Source: Winogradskyella sp.
Lineage (GTDB): Bacteria > Bacteroidota > Bacteroidia > Flavobacteriales > Flavobacteriaceae
DNA: 64,000 nt
Assembly: GCF_003712105.1 (NCBI RefSeq)
Contig: NZ_RHLG01000007.1
Location: 1-64,000 of the forward strand
Direction: 5' to 3'
Notes under the pieces: generated by a model
What the model saw: only the letters and a program-made list of their open reading frames with translations
The model's database searches: none
What the model was told of the DNA's origin: nothing
Shown here: piece after piece, positions 47,690 to 55,854 of the stretch
Position numbering within the stretch: position 1 is the first letter of the stretch
Layout: each line of letters starts with the position of its first letter
Made by a program: the position numbers and the translations under genes

Positions 47690-48823
47690 TTAATCACCGT
47701 CACTATCTTGAAAATCGATAGCAAAGTCTAAAGCTTGGCGCATATCAACTTTTATTAATGGCACCATAGCTTGCATGATTTCGTAAGTCGCTAAAACTTG
47801 AGTGTTGTTATTTTCTATTTCACTTGAAAAATCATTTCCTAAACTATTTATTGATGATCTAACAGCAGAAAATTGACTCTGAATAGCTGTTGCAATATCA
47901 TCAGAATCCAAGAACTGTAAATATGTGCGTAAAGAAGAGCCTGTAGTTGAACCATTATACGCTCTACCTACAAAAAAGTTTTCTAATGCAGTTAAGGATT
48001 CTAATGCCAAAATTTTAGACACGTCTCTTTTATAAAAAGCTTCAACCTTATCAGGGAATATTTGATTTGAAGAGAAAACACCAGCAGGAATCCCAATTTT
48101 TTGAGCCCTAAAACCACGTTCATAAGCAAATATGAAGTCATTGGCTATTTTATTAAATGAGCCTGACTGAGAATTTTCTGTGGTAGCAATAAATTGTCCT
48201 CGGTAGGTATTTTGCCAGTCATTTAATATTTGGTTATTAAGCGATAACATTCTAGACATCACATCTGTCATGTAAGTAATGTAACCTGCTCCATTAGTAT
48301 TGGTTGTAAACTTATCTAAAGCTGTAGCATCACCTGTTGCAATACCATGAATCAAATAATCGAATGCAGGAAAACCTTGATCGTTTAAAGAATCTAATAA
48401 ATCATAAGTCCCAGAGGCAGCATAACCATCTATTTCTGATGCCGAAACAGGATATATATTAAAGTACCATACAAATCCCCTACCTTCATCATTAGCTAGA
48501 TTGCTAGCAGTCTCAGCAAGACCAATATTAAACAGCTCTACATGTTGCCAAACTCTATATGCTTCTAACCAAGCAGCACTTAAAGCGTCAAGGTTAGTTT
48601 GTGTTTGCGAGTTAACAAAATTTGCTCTTGCTACATCCATAGCAGATAACTTTGCTCCTAAATCTTGAAATGCTGGAATAACAATATTATCAGCAACGTT
48701 AGTTAACAACTCTGTTCGGTTAAAACCGTCACCGTTGTTATTATTATCTCCACTATCATCTGAGGAACTACATGCTGCAATTACAACACATAAAACCAAA
48801 CCAAAAATTATTCTTTTTATCAT
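47690..48823 (-). CDS. Imelysin-like (M75-type) lipoprotein
   Basis: Iron-regulated-type lipoprotein of 377 residues from the Met encoded at 48823 ('MIKRIIFGLVLCVVIAACSSSDD', Cys18). The all-helical imelysin layout is visible: 'AWLEAYRVWQHVELFNIG' in the first half and an equivalent segment later. The canonical GxHxxE motif is replaced by 'GFPAFDYLIHG' (150-160), so it belongs to the divergent non-peptidase-like branch. Likely binds iron or an iron complex in the periplasm. It has its own operator and promoter at 48888-48918, inside the gap after the DUF4856 gene. Confidence 0.88.
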   Translation of the reverse strand: MIKRIIFGLVLCVVIAACSSSDDSGDNNNNGDGFNRTELLTNVADNIVIPAFQDLGAKLSAMDVARANFVNSQTQTNLDALSAAWLEAYRVWQHVELFNIGLAETASNLANDEGRGFVWYFNIYPVSASEIDGYAASGTYDLLDSLNDQGFPAFDYLIHGIATGDATALDKFTTNTNGAGYITYMTDVMSRMLSLNNQILNDWQNTYRGQFIATTENSQSGSFNKIANDFIFAYERGFRAQKIGIPAGVFSSNQIFPDKVEAFYKRDVSKILALESLTALENFFVGRAYNGSTTGSSLRTYLQFLDSDDIATAIQSQFSAVRSSINSLGNDFSSEIENNNTQVLATYEIMQAMVPLIKVDMRQALDFAIDFQDSDGD

Positions 48824-48887
48824 AGTTTTTTTTATACAACAAATGCCATTCACCTTACGAAAATGACATTTGTATTCTTAGTTTTTG

Positions 48888-48918
48888 CAAATATATAATA
48901 TTTATTCAATCTAAATAA
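48888..48918 (-). promoter_or_regulatory. Promoter of the imelysin-like gene with 23-bp operator copy
   Basis: Minus-strand -7 box TATATTTG (48895-48888), directly preceded by an operator copy (48918-48896) beginning TTATTTAGATTGAAT. That 15-nt core is identical to the core at 55802-55816 before the heme receptor gene. The operator covers the -33 position. Confidence 0.65.
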
Positions 48919-48925
48919 ATACTTT

Positions 48926-50143
48926 TTATGGTGCAGCTTGTGCCACTGTGAAACTACCAAAACGAGTTGCGATAGCATCAGATATTGTATCTAAAATAGT
49001 AGTGTCATTGGCTATATCCCAGAAACCATTACCTTCTAGTAAATCTGCTAAGAATGTATCTACCTCATTTTTAGAAAAATAAGCGCTATTAGAATTTGGT
49101 TCACGTGTAAATTGCAAACTGTAAATAAATCCATAGCCTTCAGATAAATCATGAAAACCTGAACCATTATCACCATTTTGGAATGCATTTTTTGCAGATT
49201 GTAGATAGTATACTGCTCTTACACCTATTACCTGCGATACTTTTTCTCTTATGATTTCGGCTTGCTCATTACGCACTTCGTAGTTTTTCTCTACAATTGC
49301 TGCACGACCTAGTTTTAAAGCATCGTAAATATCCTGAGCAATACCATTAAAATCAGGGTCGTCGTTTACTCTATCTAAGTATTTGTTTAAGAAGCTATCA
49401 GAACCTCCAAGACCTTCACCTATATCTACTAATGGTGTAGGAACACTAGAAGCCGTACCAAATAAGTATCCGTATGCTTCATCCCAATCGTGCTCCATAT
49501 CAGTATAGTTTTTACCTTCAACAAGTATGTCATTATCATGTGCCTCAGTAGTACTTGATAAGAAACCTTCACTGATATAATTGTTAAGCATTTGGTCTAC
49601 CATTAAAGCACCAATTAAACTCTTATTAAATGCTTGATTAAGTTCTAGACCTTTACCATTAACATAACGTGTAGAACCATCTTGTGCCACACCTTCTTGA
49701 ATAAATCCTGGGTTACCAGCACTTGCAGCATTTGCCCATGCAGGATATACGTCAGTTACTTGCTCAGCAATCCAACCATCAAAATCGGCTACATTTGAAA
49801 GATTAGCAGAACCACCAAAAAAGTCAAAAGAAGCAGCAGTTTTAGTTCTTACAACTTTACTAGTTTCAGCATTTAAAGCAGGGTCAGAGAAGTTATCTCC
49901 AGTGTTTGTATACATACCATCTATTTGAGCTTCTGTAAAACTTGGATCTTTTAAGGCATCAATAATTTCTTCTGCCATTCTAATTCTAGTAGTTTGACCA
50001 CTAAAACTAATTGACGTTTGTCCATTTCTTTGGAATTCGTAAGTTGGTGGAGCAACCACCTGATTTACAGCTGCATCATCATCACTATCGCAAGAGGTAA
50101 ATAGACCAGCAATTACAATTAAACTTAGAGCAAATTTTTTCAT
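48926..50143 (-). CDS. DUF4856-domain lipoprotein
   Basis: Lipoprotein of 405 residues from the Met encoded at 50143 ('MKKFALSLIVIAGLFTSCDSDDD', Cys18). The longer reading from 50212 runs through the promoter and is rejected. The body matches what I know of DUF4856: 'TYEFQRNGQTSISFSGQTTRIRMAEEI' at the start, an N-terminal helical region and 'GYLFGT', 'YNLQFTREP'-like blocks. It is distantly imelysin-like in being all helical. Family members sit beside imelysins and TonB receptors in Bacteroidota, as here, so a role in iron uptake is inferred. Two operator copies flank its promoter. Confidence 0.85.
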   Translation of the reverse strand: MKKFALSLIVIAGLFTSCDSDDDAAVNQVVAPPTYEFQRNGQTSISFSGQTTRIRMAEEIIDALKDPSFTEAQIDGMYTNTGDNFSDPALNAETSKVVRTKTAASFDFFGGSANLSNVADFDGWIAEQVTDVYPAWANAASAGNPGFIQEGVAQDGSTRYVNGKGLELNQAFNKSLIGALMVDQMLNNYISEGFLSSTTEAHDNDILVEGKNYTDMEHDWDEAYGYLFGTASSVPTPLVDIGEGLGGSDSFLNKYLDRVNDDPDFNGIAQDIYDALKLGRAAIVEKNYEVRNEQAEIIREKVSQVIGVRAVYYLQSAKNAFQNGDNGSGFHDLSEGYGFIYSLQFTREPNSNSAYFSKNEVDTFLADLLEGNGFWDIANDTTILDTISDAIATRFGSFTVAQAAP

Positions 50144-50156
50144 TTTGTTAAATATT

Positions 50157-50242
50157 TTATTTAGAATTGTTTTAAATAATTTTTCGCAAAAATACACTTC
50201 AAGTCTAAACATGCAAAATTTATTTAGACTTATTTTAAATAA
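50157..50242 (-). promoter_or_regulatory. DUF4856 promoter bracketed by two 23-bp operator copies
   Basis: Minus-strand promoter TTG (50216-50214), 19-nt spacer, TATTTTTG (50194-50187). Operator copies at 50220-50242 (just upstream of -33) and 50157-50179 (over the transcript start and leader) both read TTATTTAGA ... TTTTAAATAA on the plus strand, centres 63 bp apart. A half-site GTTTAGACTTGAAG lies in the spacer (50211-50198, minus). The arrangement suits a repressor that loops or blocks from both sides. Confidence 0.7.
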
Positions 50243-50245
50243 ATT

Positions 50246-50608
50246 TTAATTGATTAAAAATTCATAATCAATATCATCTGTTTCAAGATAAAATGATGGG
50301 AAAGAATTTTTATGTTGAGTATAATTCAGCAAGAACATTAATTCTTTTATTTCTTGTCTGTTAAACATTATTATTAAATTGTCTTGAGCTGATGGCAAAG
50401 GAATTTTTCGCTTTAAAGATGTACATGAGTATTTGTATTCCCAATAGTCTACTTCGATATCATTTATATATTCCTTTAATCTTATAAACTCTTTTGCATT
50501 TAATGAAAAAAAGAGATTATTAAAACTTAGGTGGTACGATTTACAGCCAGTACAAAAGTTTAATTCACCACTCTTTACTCTAGCTAATGTTATTATTTCG
50601 TCAGGCAT
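50246..50608 (-). CDS. DUF6686-like small protein
   Basis: Cytoplasmic-looking protein of 120 residues without signal peptide. 'GELNFCTGCKSYHLSFNNLFFSLNAKEF' carries a C-x2-C pair followed by His, which could bind a metal, and 'IDVDYWEYKYS'-like and 'NRQEIKELMFLLN' blocks follow. I associate it with DUF6686, a family found next to heme and iron uptake genes. Last gene of the five-gene minus-strand operon, 12 nt after the reductase. Confidence 0.7.
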   Translation of the reverse strand: MPDEIITLARVKSGELNFCTGCKSYHLSFNNLFFSLNAKEFIRLKEYINDIEVDYWEYKYSCTSLKRKIPLPSAQDNLIIMFNRQEIKELMFLLNYTQHKNSFPSFYLETDDIDYEFLIN

Positions 50609-50620
50609 ATATATCTCAAA

Positions 50621-52816
50621 TTAATAGCAATCCATTTTTATTTGTTCGTTATTTTCAAAAACGCTCAGAGGTTTATTAAGTTTTGATTTGGTTATACTAT
50701 CTAAAACTTCTAAAACTCCATTTTGCATTGCGATAGAACCACATATCATTATTACGCTGCCATTATCCAAAGCAGAATAAAACAGATCTTGATTTTCTAA
50801 AATTAAGTCCTGCACATATATTTCATTTTCCTCTTTTGAATAAGCAACATGAAAACTTGATAATGTTTTTTTATTAAAAGCTGTATCAATAAAACTAGAA
50901 TATAATTCTAATGATGTTTGAGTACGTCCACCCCAAAATAAATGTGTTTTTACACCTTGAGTATTATTATTAATCATACCCAAGAATGGTGCAATACCTG
51001 TACCGTTTGCAATCATTATAACTTCATCAGTATAATTAGGAAAGTGAAAATCTAAATTTCGTTTTAGCCTTGCTCTGACTATATTATTTTCATTCATAGT
51101 GTTTAAATAATTAGAACATATACCTTTTTCATGGCGTTTGATACTTAAAACTATCGAATCATTAACCTTACCAACAGAATACAATCGTTCTACATTATCT
51201 TCTTCAGGATAAAAGGCAATTAAATCTCCTGATTGAAATTTTAGTCTTTTATTAGGCTTTAATTGAATTATATATGTATCATCGTTATTAGTGTCGGTTT
51301 TGCTAACCACACTAAACTGCTTTAGTTGTTTAGATTTGATTTTTGATTTTGGGCGTTTAATTTTTAAGTCTAAATTTTTTGATAATGCCCATTTAGATGC
51401 CCAAGTCTTAAACGCTTCAAAGGACTGATTGTTAATTTTAAAAAGTGGTAATAGTGGTATAAAATTATTATGTTTTTGCAAAAAACCATCTACCACAATA
51501 GCATACTTACAGAAGTCTGGATACAGTAGAGAACCAAAACCTACTACCGAATAATTAATTATTGAATTTTGCTCTAGGTTTGCCAGCCTGCTTTCAAATT
51601 TCTTAGCATTTGAGGGTGCATCACCTTCACCATAAGTAGATGTAAAGACAATAAGGTCTGTTGCCTTTTTATATGCTTTATAATTATCCAAGCTATCTAC
51701 AAAGACACTCTTGCGCAAATCATTTAAGGCTTCTGCAAATTGCTTAGCAAAAGTGAAGGTATTTCCTGTCTCCGAACCTACAAGAATTACATATTCAGCT
51801 TCGTCTTTATCTACTTTATTTTTATAAACTTTTGTATCCTGTTTACGCCTTAAACTCATAGTAAAACCAGAATACATAAAGAATAAGATCGAAATGCAAG
51901 ACAAGAATAGTACAATTGACCAAATCACTGTTCCTCTTCCTGTATGTAACACAATACTCCAATCTAAAAGTGAGGAAACTAATGGTATAGAAGCATGACT
52001 AATAACTTGTCCTGAGTATTGATTAACAAGTACTTCTTTATTCTTTAACCTTAAAACATAATAATCTTCTTCATCCTTTGAAAAAGGAAACTCTAAGCGT
52101 TTTAAATCTGAAATTGTATTGTTATTAAAAACTTCAAAGTCTTGGAGTAGAATTCTTTTAGTTTCAAAATTTTCTTCACTAGATATGTGTTGCAGTTTTT
52201 CTTCTGGTAATATTGAAAATCGTTCCATAGATAAAAACACACCTGTTAGGGTAATAACAATAATTGGTATGAGTGTATATCTACCTAATTTTACATGATA
52301 ATCTTGCTCGAAATTCTCTTTAATGATTGGTGCAAACCAACGTTTAAATCCACCTTGACGTTTTGCAATCAAAACTGTACCAGATATAGCTATTAAACAT
52401 AATAAGAATGATACTAAGCCTATAATAAATCTTCCTGTAGATTTTAAAAATAGTGAACGATGTAGGTTTGTAGCAAACTCATAAATAGGCTTTTTTTGAA
52501 TTGTTTTGCCTAGAATATCACCATTTATAGGATTGATGTAATATGTTCCACTTTTACCATTTTTATCTACAAGGCTAGCCTTTAGAAAATTATTTGAGTC
52601 TTGCTCCAGACTAAGTACTTCGTCATATTTATTTGAGAGTACAGTAATCGTTTTTTCTATTGGTAAATCTCTAGCTTCTCTAATTTCGTAAGAGTAGCTT
52701 TGATTTGTAATGGGCTCAAATGCTAATATAATTCCAGTTACAGAAGCTATGAAAATAAAAACTGCTGAAGATAATGCAAGAATATAATGGCTATATCTCC
52801 AGATGGACATGGTCAT
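50621..52816 (-). CDS. PepSY-flavodoxin-reductase fusion (membrane ferric/heme reductase)
   Basis: A 731-residue membrane electron-transfer protein. Residues 1-330 are a PepSY-type membrane module with four helices (about 8-33, 130-151, 180-196, 288-318) and histidines H10, H119, H174 and H291, likely heme ligands. Residues 341-480 are a flavodoxin domain ('VGSETGNTFTFAKQFAEAL', 'TSTYGEGDAPSNAKKF', 'VVGFGSLLYPDFC'). Residues 490-731 are a CysJ-like FAD/NAD(P) domain ('RLYSVGK' 544-550, 'GICSNYL' 565-571, 'NGTGIAP' 604-610, 'CGS' 692-694), ending in an aromatic Tyr. Electrons should pass from NAD(P)H in the cytoplasm to the periplasm to reduce ferric iron or heme. Confidence 0.9.
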   Translation of the reverse strand: MTMSIWRYSHYILALSSAVFIFIASVTGIILAFEPITNQSYSYEIREARDLPIEKTITVLSNKYDEVLSLEQDSNNFLKASLVDKNGKSGTYYINPINGDILGKTIQKKPIYEFATNLHRSLFLKSTGRFIIGLVSFLLCLIAISGTVLIAKRQGGFKRWFAPIIKENFEQDYHVKLGRYTLIPIIVITLTGVFLSMERFSILPEEKLQHISSEENFETKRILLQDFEVFNNNTISDLKRLEFPFSKDEEDYYVLRLKNKEVLVNQYSGQVISHASIPLVSSLLDWSIVLHTGRGTVIWSIVLFLSCISILFFMYSGFTMSLRRKQDTKVYKNKVDKDEAEYVILVGSETGNTFTFAKQFAEALNDLRKSVFVDSLDNYKAYKKATDLIVFTSTYGEGDAPSNAKKFESRLANLEQNSIINYSVVGFGSLLYPDFCKYAIVVDGFLQKHNNFIPLLPLFKINNQSFEAFKTWASKWALSKNLDLKIKRPKSKIKSKQLKQFSVVSKTDTNNDDTYIIQLKPNKRLKFQSGDLIAFYPEEDNVERLYSVGKVNDSIVLSIKRHEKGICSNYLNTMNENNIVRARLKRNLDFHFPNYTDEVIMIANGTGIAPFLGMINNNTQGVKTHLFWGGRTQTSLELYSSFIDTAFNKKTLSSFHVAYSKEENEIYVQDLILENQDLFYSALDNGSVIMICGSIAMQNGVLEVLDSITKSKLNKPLSVFENNEQIKMDCY

Positions 52817-52834
52817 AAACGAAAAGGCTTATTT

Positions 52835-53335
52835 TTATTGTGGTAACATTCTGACGTAGCGTATAAAACCTTGTCCCTCAAACTTACCATTTACAGATTC
52901 TGAAGTCAGTTCAAATTCTACATCATTAGTATAATACTCTTGATCTTCTACAGCTGTTTCAAATCGTATCTTGTACCCGCTATCTATTTTATCATCATCA
53001 ATTCGTATAGCTGTAATAGAGCGTTCACCACCACTTATTGTAGCACCAGTAATTGCATCTATATCTGCTCTCACTTTGCCTTGAAACTTCCACCACTCAG
53101 TTATATCAAAATACCATTCATCGTCATCTCCTAAAACATATAAGGTCTTTTCATATTTTCCTTCTGGATTGATTAATGATATTACTATGTAAGCTCCTTC
53201 TCCGGTATAATTAGTCAACTGAATCATACATTTATAAGTCGATGTTTCTGAATCATATGATTTGAAACCATAGAAAGTCATGGTTACAAAAAAGAGAAGC
53301 ATTACAGATTTTATTTTAATAATAGATGTTTTCAT
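52835..53335 (-). CDS. DUF2271 protein with flavinylation-like motif
   Basis: Exported protein of 166 residues (signal to about residue 25). 'DITEWWKFQGKVRADIDAITGATISGG' fits DUF2271. Within it D93-A-I-T-G-A-T99-I-S101 matches the D-x2-(S/T)-G-A-T-x-(S/T) motif on which ApbE attaches FMN in NqrC/RnfG-type proteins. No apbE lies in the window. It sits directly upstream of the PepSY-reductase gene (18 nt), so it could be the periplasmic flavin carrier accepting its electrons. That is inference. Confidence 0.8.
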   Translation of the reverse strand: MKTSIIKIKSVMLLFFVTMTFYGFKSYDSETSTYKCMIQLTNYTGEGAYIVISLINPEGKYEKTLYVLGDDDEWYFDITEWWKFQGKVRADIDAITGATISGGERSITAIRIDDDKIDSGYKIRFETAVEDQEYYTNDVEFELTSESVNGKFEGQGFIRYVRMLPQ

Positions 53336-53362
53336 TTTAATGATTTTTCTCGATTGATGAGA

Positions 53363-54862
53363 TTATTTTAAAAAGCTAATGTCAATTTCATTTTTCTGAA
53401 GAATTTCATTTTCCATTGCTAAATCGTATACAGATTCTTCAAATTCTGTTTTTACTGTCTTATCTGCACCTTGAGATATTAAATACATTAAAATTTCTTG
53501 ATTTTTAGCTTTCATTGCAGCTAGATGTAAGGCTGTTAAACCATCTCCATTTTTCTTATTTATATCAATTTCTAACTTGCCAATTCGCTTTAATAATTCA
53601 AGATTACTTTTTTCCACTGCTAGGTGATATAAGGTTTTACCATTGCCCTGTGTTTCAGTTAAATCTAAACCTGCTGATTTTAAAACCTCAAATTTTGCCT
53701 CGAATGCTTCTGGAGCATTAGCTCTAAATGCGTTAATAAGGTAATACATTAGAGAGTTTCCTTCTTTGTCTTTAACGTTAATATCTCCACCTTTTTCAAT
53801 AAGAAATTTAACAACATCAGTCTTATTTCTATTCAAGGCTTTTGTCAATGCAGAACGACCGTCGTTATCTTTCTTATTAATATCATCAACATAATTATAC
53901 AATGTCTTAACAACTTCGATAGAGTTACTATTTGAAGCATTTATAAATGGTGTATAACCTTCGGCATCTTGCTTATTTACATCAATACCTTTATCTATTA
54001 AATATTGAATTAACGTTAGGTCCTTACTTCTGTAAGCTATATTGTGTAATGGGTTTCTACCTTCAGCACCAACTACATTGATTTTAAGACCTTTATTTTC
54101 CAAAAACTTGTAAACTTCAATAGTATTTTGCTTACCTCTAGTTCCTTGGCTTGCCATTATTATTGCATTTCCACCTACATTATTAGATTTTTTGTAAGTA
54201 ATTCCTTTGTTGATAAGCTGTTGTAGGAAATCTAAATTTCCTCCTTTAGCTGCATAATTAAAAATGCCATTGCCGTTATTATCAGTTGTATTAAGGTCTG
54301 CACCTTTGGAAATAAAGTAATCAACTAACTCAAAATTATTTAGGAATGGAGCAACTAATAATAAGGCATTGGCACCATTATGGCTTTTCTCTTTAGTAAT
54401 ATCGGCTCCATGTTTAAAAATAAAATCGTACAATTTTGCATTCAATTGACCAGTAGTTGCTGCAAAATTTAAAACAGAATATCCATGACTATCAACAATA
54501 TCGGTTTTGGCACCCTTATCAACCAAATATTGCATCATCTCTATATTATCTTTATAAGCTGCCCAGAAAATATAGGTTCTACCATCATGAGTTAATTTGT
54601 TAACACCATTATCTTTTTTATCAAGCAGATATTTTATTGTGGCATTATCTGTTTTTTCTATTAATGCCCATGATACTGCATCAAATGCGTTGGAGTTAAG
54701 AGAAGTAATATCATTACCTTGAGCGATATGTTTCTCTATAGTTTCAACCGAAGGGTTTTGTTTCCAAAATTTCCTATCATGAAAAATATTTGATTCTTGG
54801 GCAAAAAGAGGAATTGAAATTATAGTACTTAAAAAAAGTATAACAACACTTTTCATTTTCAT
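53363..54862 (-). CDS. Secreted ankyrin-repeat protein
   Basis: Exported protein of 499 residues (signal 'MKMKSVVILFLSTIISIPLFAQ') consisting of about 13 ankyrin repeats from residue 40 to the end. Examples are 'DGRTYIFWAAYKDNIEMMQYLVDKGAKTDI', 'EGRNPLHNIAYRSKDLTLIQYLIDKGIDVN' and 'DGLTALHLAAMKAKNQEILMYLISQGAD'. It is a protein-protein interaction scaffold in the periplasm, probably holding partners of the heme-reduction system encoded around it. Spaced 15 nt after the DUF6607 gene and 27 nt before the DUF2271 gene. Confidence 0.93.
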   Translation of the reverse strand: MKMKSVVILFLSTIISIPLFAQESNIFHDRKFWKQNPSVETIEKHIAQGNDITSLNSNAFDAVSWALIEKTDNATIKYLLDKKDNGVNKLTHDGRTYIFWAAYKDNIEMMQYLVDKGAKTDIVDSHGYSVLNFAATTGQLNAKLYDFIFKHGADITKEKSHNGANALLLVAPFLNNFELVDYFISKGADLNTTDNNGNGIFNYAAKGGNLDFLQQLINKGITYKKSNNVGGNAIIMASQGTRGKQNTIEVYKFLENKGLKINVVGAEGRNPLHNIAYRSKDLTLIQYLIDKGIDVNKQDAEGYTPFINASNSNSIEVVKTLYNYVDDINKKDNDGRSALTKALNRNKTDVVKFLIEKGGDINVKDKEGNSLMYYLINAFRANAPEAFEAKFEVLKSAGLDLTETQGNGKTLYHLAVEKSNLELLKRIGKLEIDINKKNGDGLTALHLAAMKAKNQEILMYLISQGADKTVKTEFEESVYDLAMENEILQKNEIDISFLK

Positions 54863-54877
54863 AGCTTTAGGAATTAT

Positions 54878-55771
54878 CTATTTCTTTACAAAAGATTCAA
54901 TAACATCATTTATTTCTGTAGCATCTACCATCTCATCGTCAAACAGATATTTATAAAGTACTTTATTATCTACTTTACTTTCCAAGCTTAAAGTCTGTTT
55001 GCGACCATAAACATCATCCCATTTTGTGCGAACAATTTCCCATTTATCGTAATGCTTTTTCCACCAGTCTTGTGCAGCTTGGCATTTACTATCATCAACT
55101 TTTTTGTAAGTGCTGTACCCTTTTTCATCTGCAATTACAATATCTTCTTTACCAGATTCGCGGACAACTTTTTTATTATCTTGATCATGAACCCATCCAT
55201 AATCCGTTATCTCATGACGGTTGCCACGTAAGGTTATGTTGTAATCACTTCGTTTAGTGTACTCACGCCTTGGAAGTGGTGCAGTAGTTGTATTCTCCCA
55301 GTAGCTTTTTCCATCTATATGTATCCACGTTCCAGAACCTTCATAACGTGGGCTATCATCTACCTGAAATACTTTTTGGGTCCATTGACCATCTACATCA
55401 GATTTACTTTTGGTTTCAAATAACCATTCGTTATCTCCATTGTAAGTATATAAATCTGTGTTTTCGTATAACCAATCTTGTCGCCAATGCTTTATTATGT
55501 GTGGTCCAGCTTGTAAAATATGCTGTATGGATACTTTATTTTTTTCATCTACTACCAGTTGTCCCCATTCCAAGCCCTTGGTTTGATAGATTTTCGAGGG
55601 TCTATATAATGAATCTTGATTGTAGCTAAAAGTTTCAGCAAAGTTGAATTTAATTTCGAAGCAACCGCACATTTCCTTTATAGCTGCCCGGTCTTGTTTC
55701 AATTTCTTCTGTCCATGAGTTATAAATGTTCCAAAGGTCAGAATTACTAGAAATGAAAGTGTTGATTTCAT
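54878..55771 (-). CDS. DUF6607-like secreted protein
   Basis: Exported protein of 297 residues (signal 'MKSTLSFLVILTFGTFITHGQ'). The start 'DRAAIKEMCGCFEIKFNFAETFSY' has a C-x-C pair. Trp-rich strands follow ('GLEWGQLVV', 'IKHWRQDWLYEN', 'WVHDQDNKKVVRESGKEDIVIADEKGYSTYKKVDDSKCQAAQDWW'). I recognise the sequence as DUF6607, of unknown function but often beside heme receptors. First gene of the minus-strand operon, divergent from the heme receptor gene across the operator at 55802-55824. Confidence 0.75.
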   Translation of the reverse strand: MKSTLSFLVILTFGTFITHGQKKLKQDRAAIKEMCGCFEIKFNFAETFSYNQDSLYRPSKIYQTKGLEWGQLVVDEKNKVSIQHILQAGPHIIKHWRQDWLYENTDLYTYNGDNEWLFETKSKSDVDGQWTQKVFQVDDSPRYEGSGTWIHIDGKSYWENTTTAPLPRREYTKRSDYNITLRGNRHEITDYGWVHDQDNKKVVRESGKEDIVIADEKGYSTYKKVDDSKCQAAQDWWKKHYDKWEIVRTKWDDVYGRKQTLSLESKVDNKVLYKYLFDDEMVDATEINDVIESFVKK

Positions 55772-55801
55772 GTTGTAAATATTTATTCGATTTCTTTAAT
55801 C

Positions 55802-55836
55802 TTATTTAGATTGAATTAAAATAACTTATATATTTG
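55802..55836 (+). promoter_or_regulatory. Divergent control region of the heme locus with 23-bp operator copy
   Basis: The operator copy 55802-55824 reads TTATTTAGATTGAAT then TAAAATAA and is an imperfect palindrome (outer arms TTATTT/AAATAA, inner ATT/AAT). The -7 box TATATTTG (55829-55836) is 18 nt before the receptor ATG. The operator covers the -33 region and lies between the two divergent operons, so one regulator could control both. A related half-site, TTATTTAGAAT on the minus strand (55868-55858), overlaps the receptor start. Confidence 0.65.
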
Positions 55837-55854
55837 CAGCAAATTTAATCAAGA

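Noticed and set aside
50144-50212. 23-residue extension of the DUF4856 lipoprotein
   Set aside because: It runs through the promoter -7 box and an operator copy, and would place a long stretch ahead of the lipoprotein signal.
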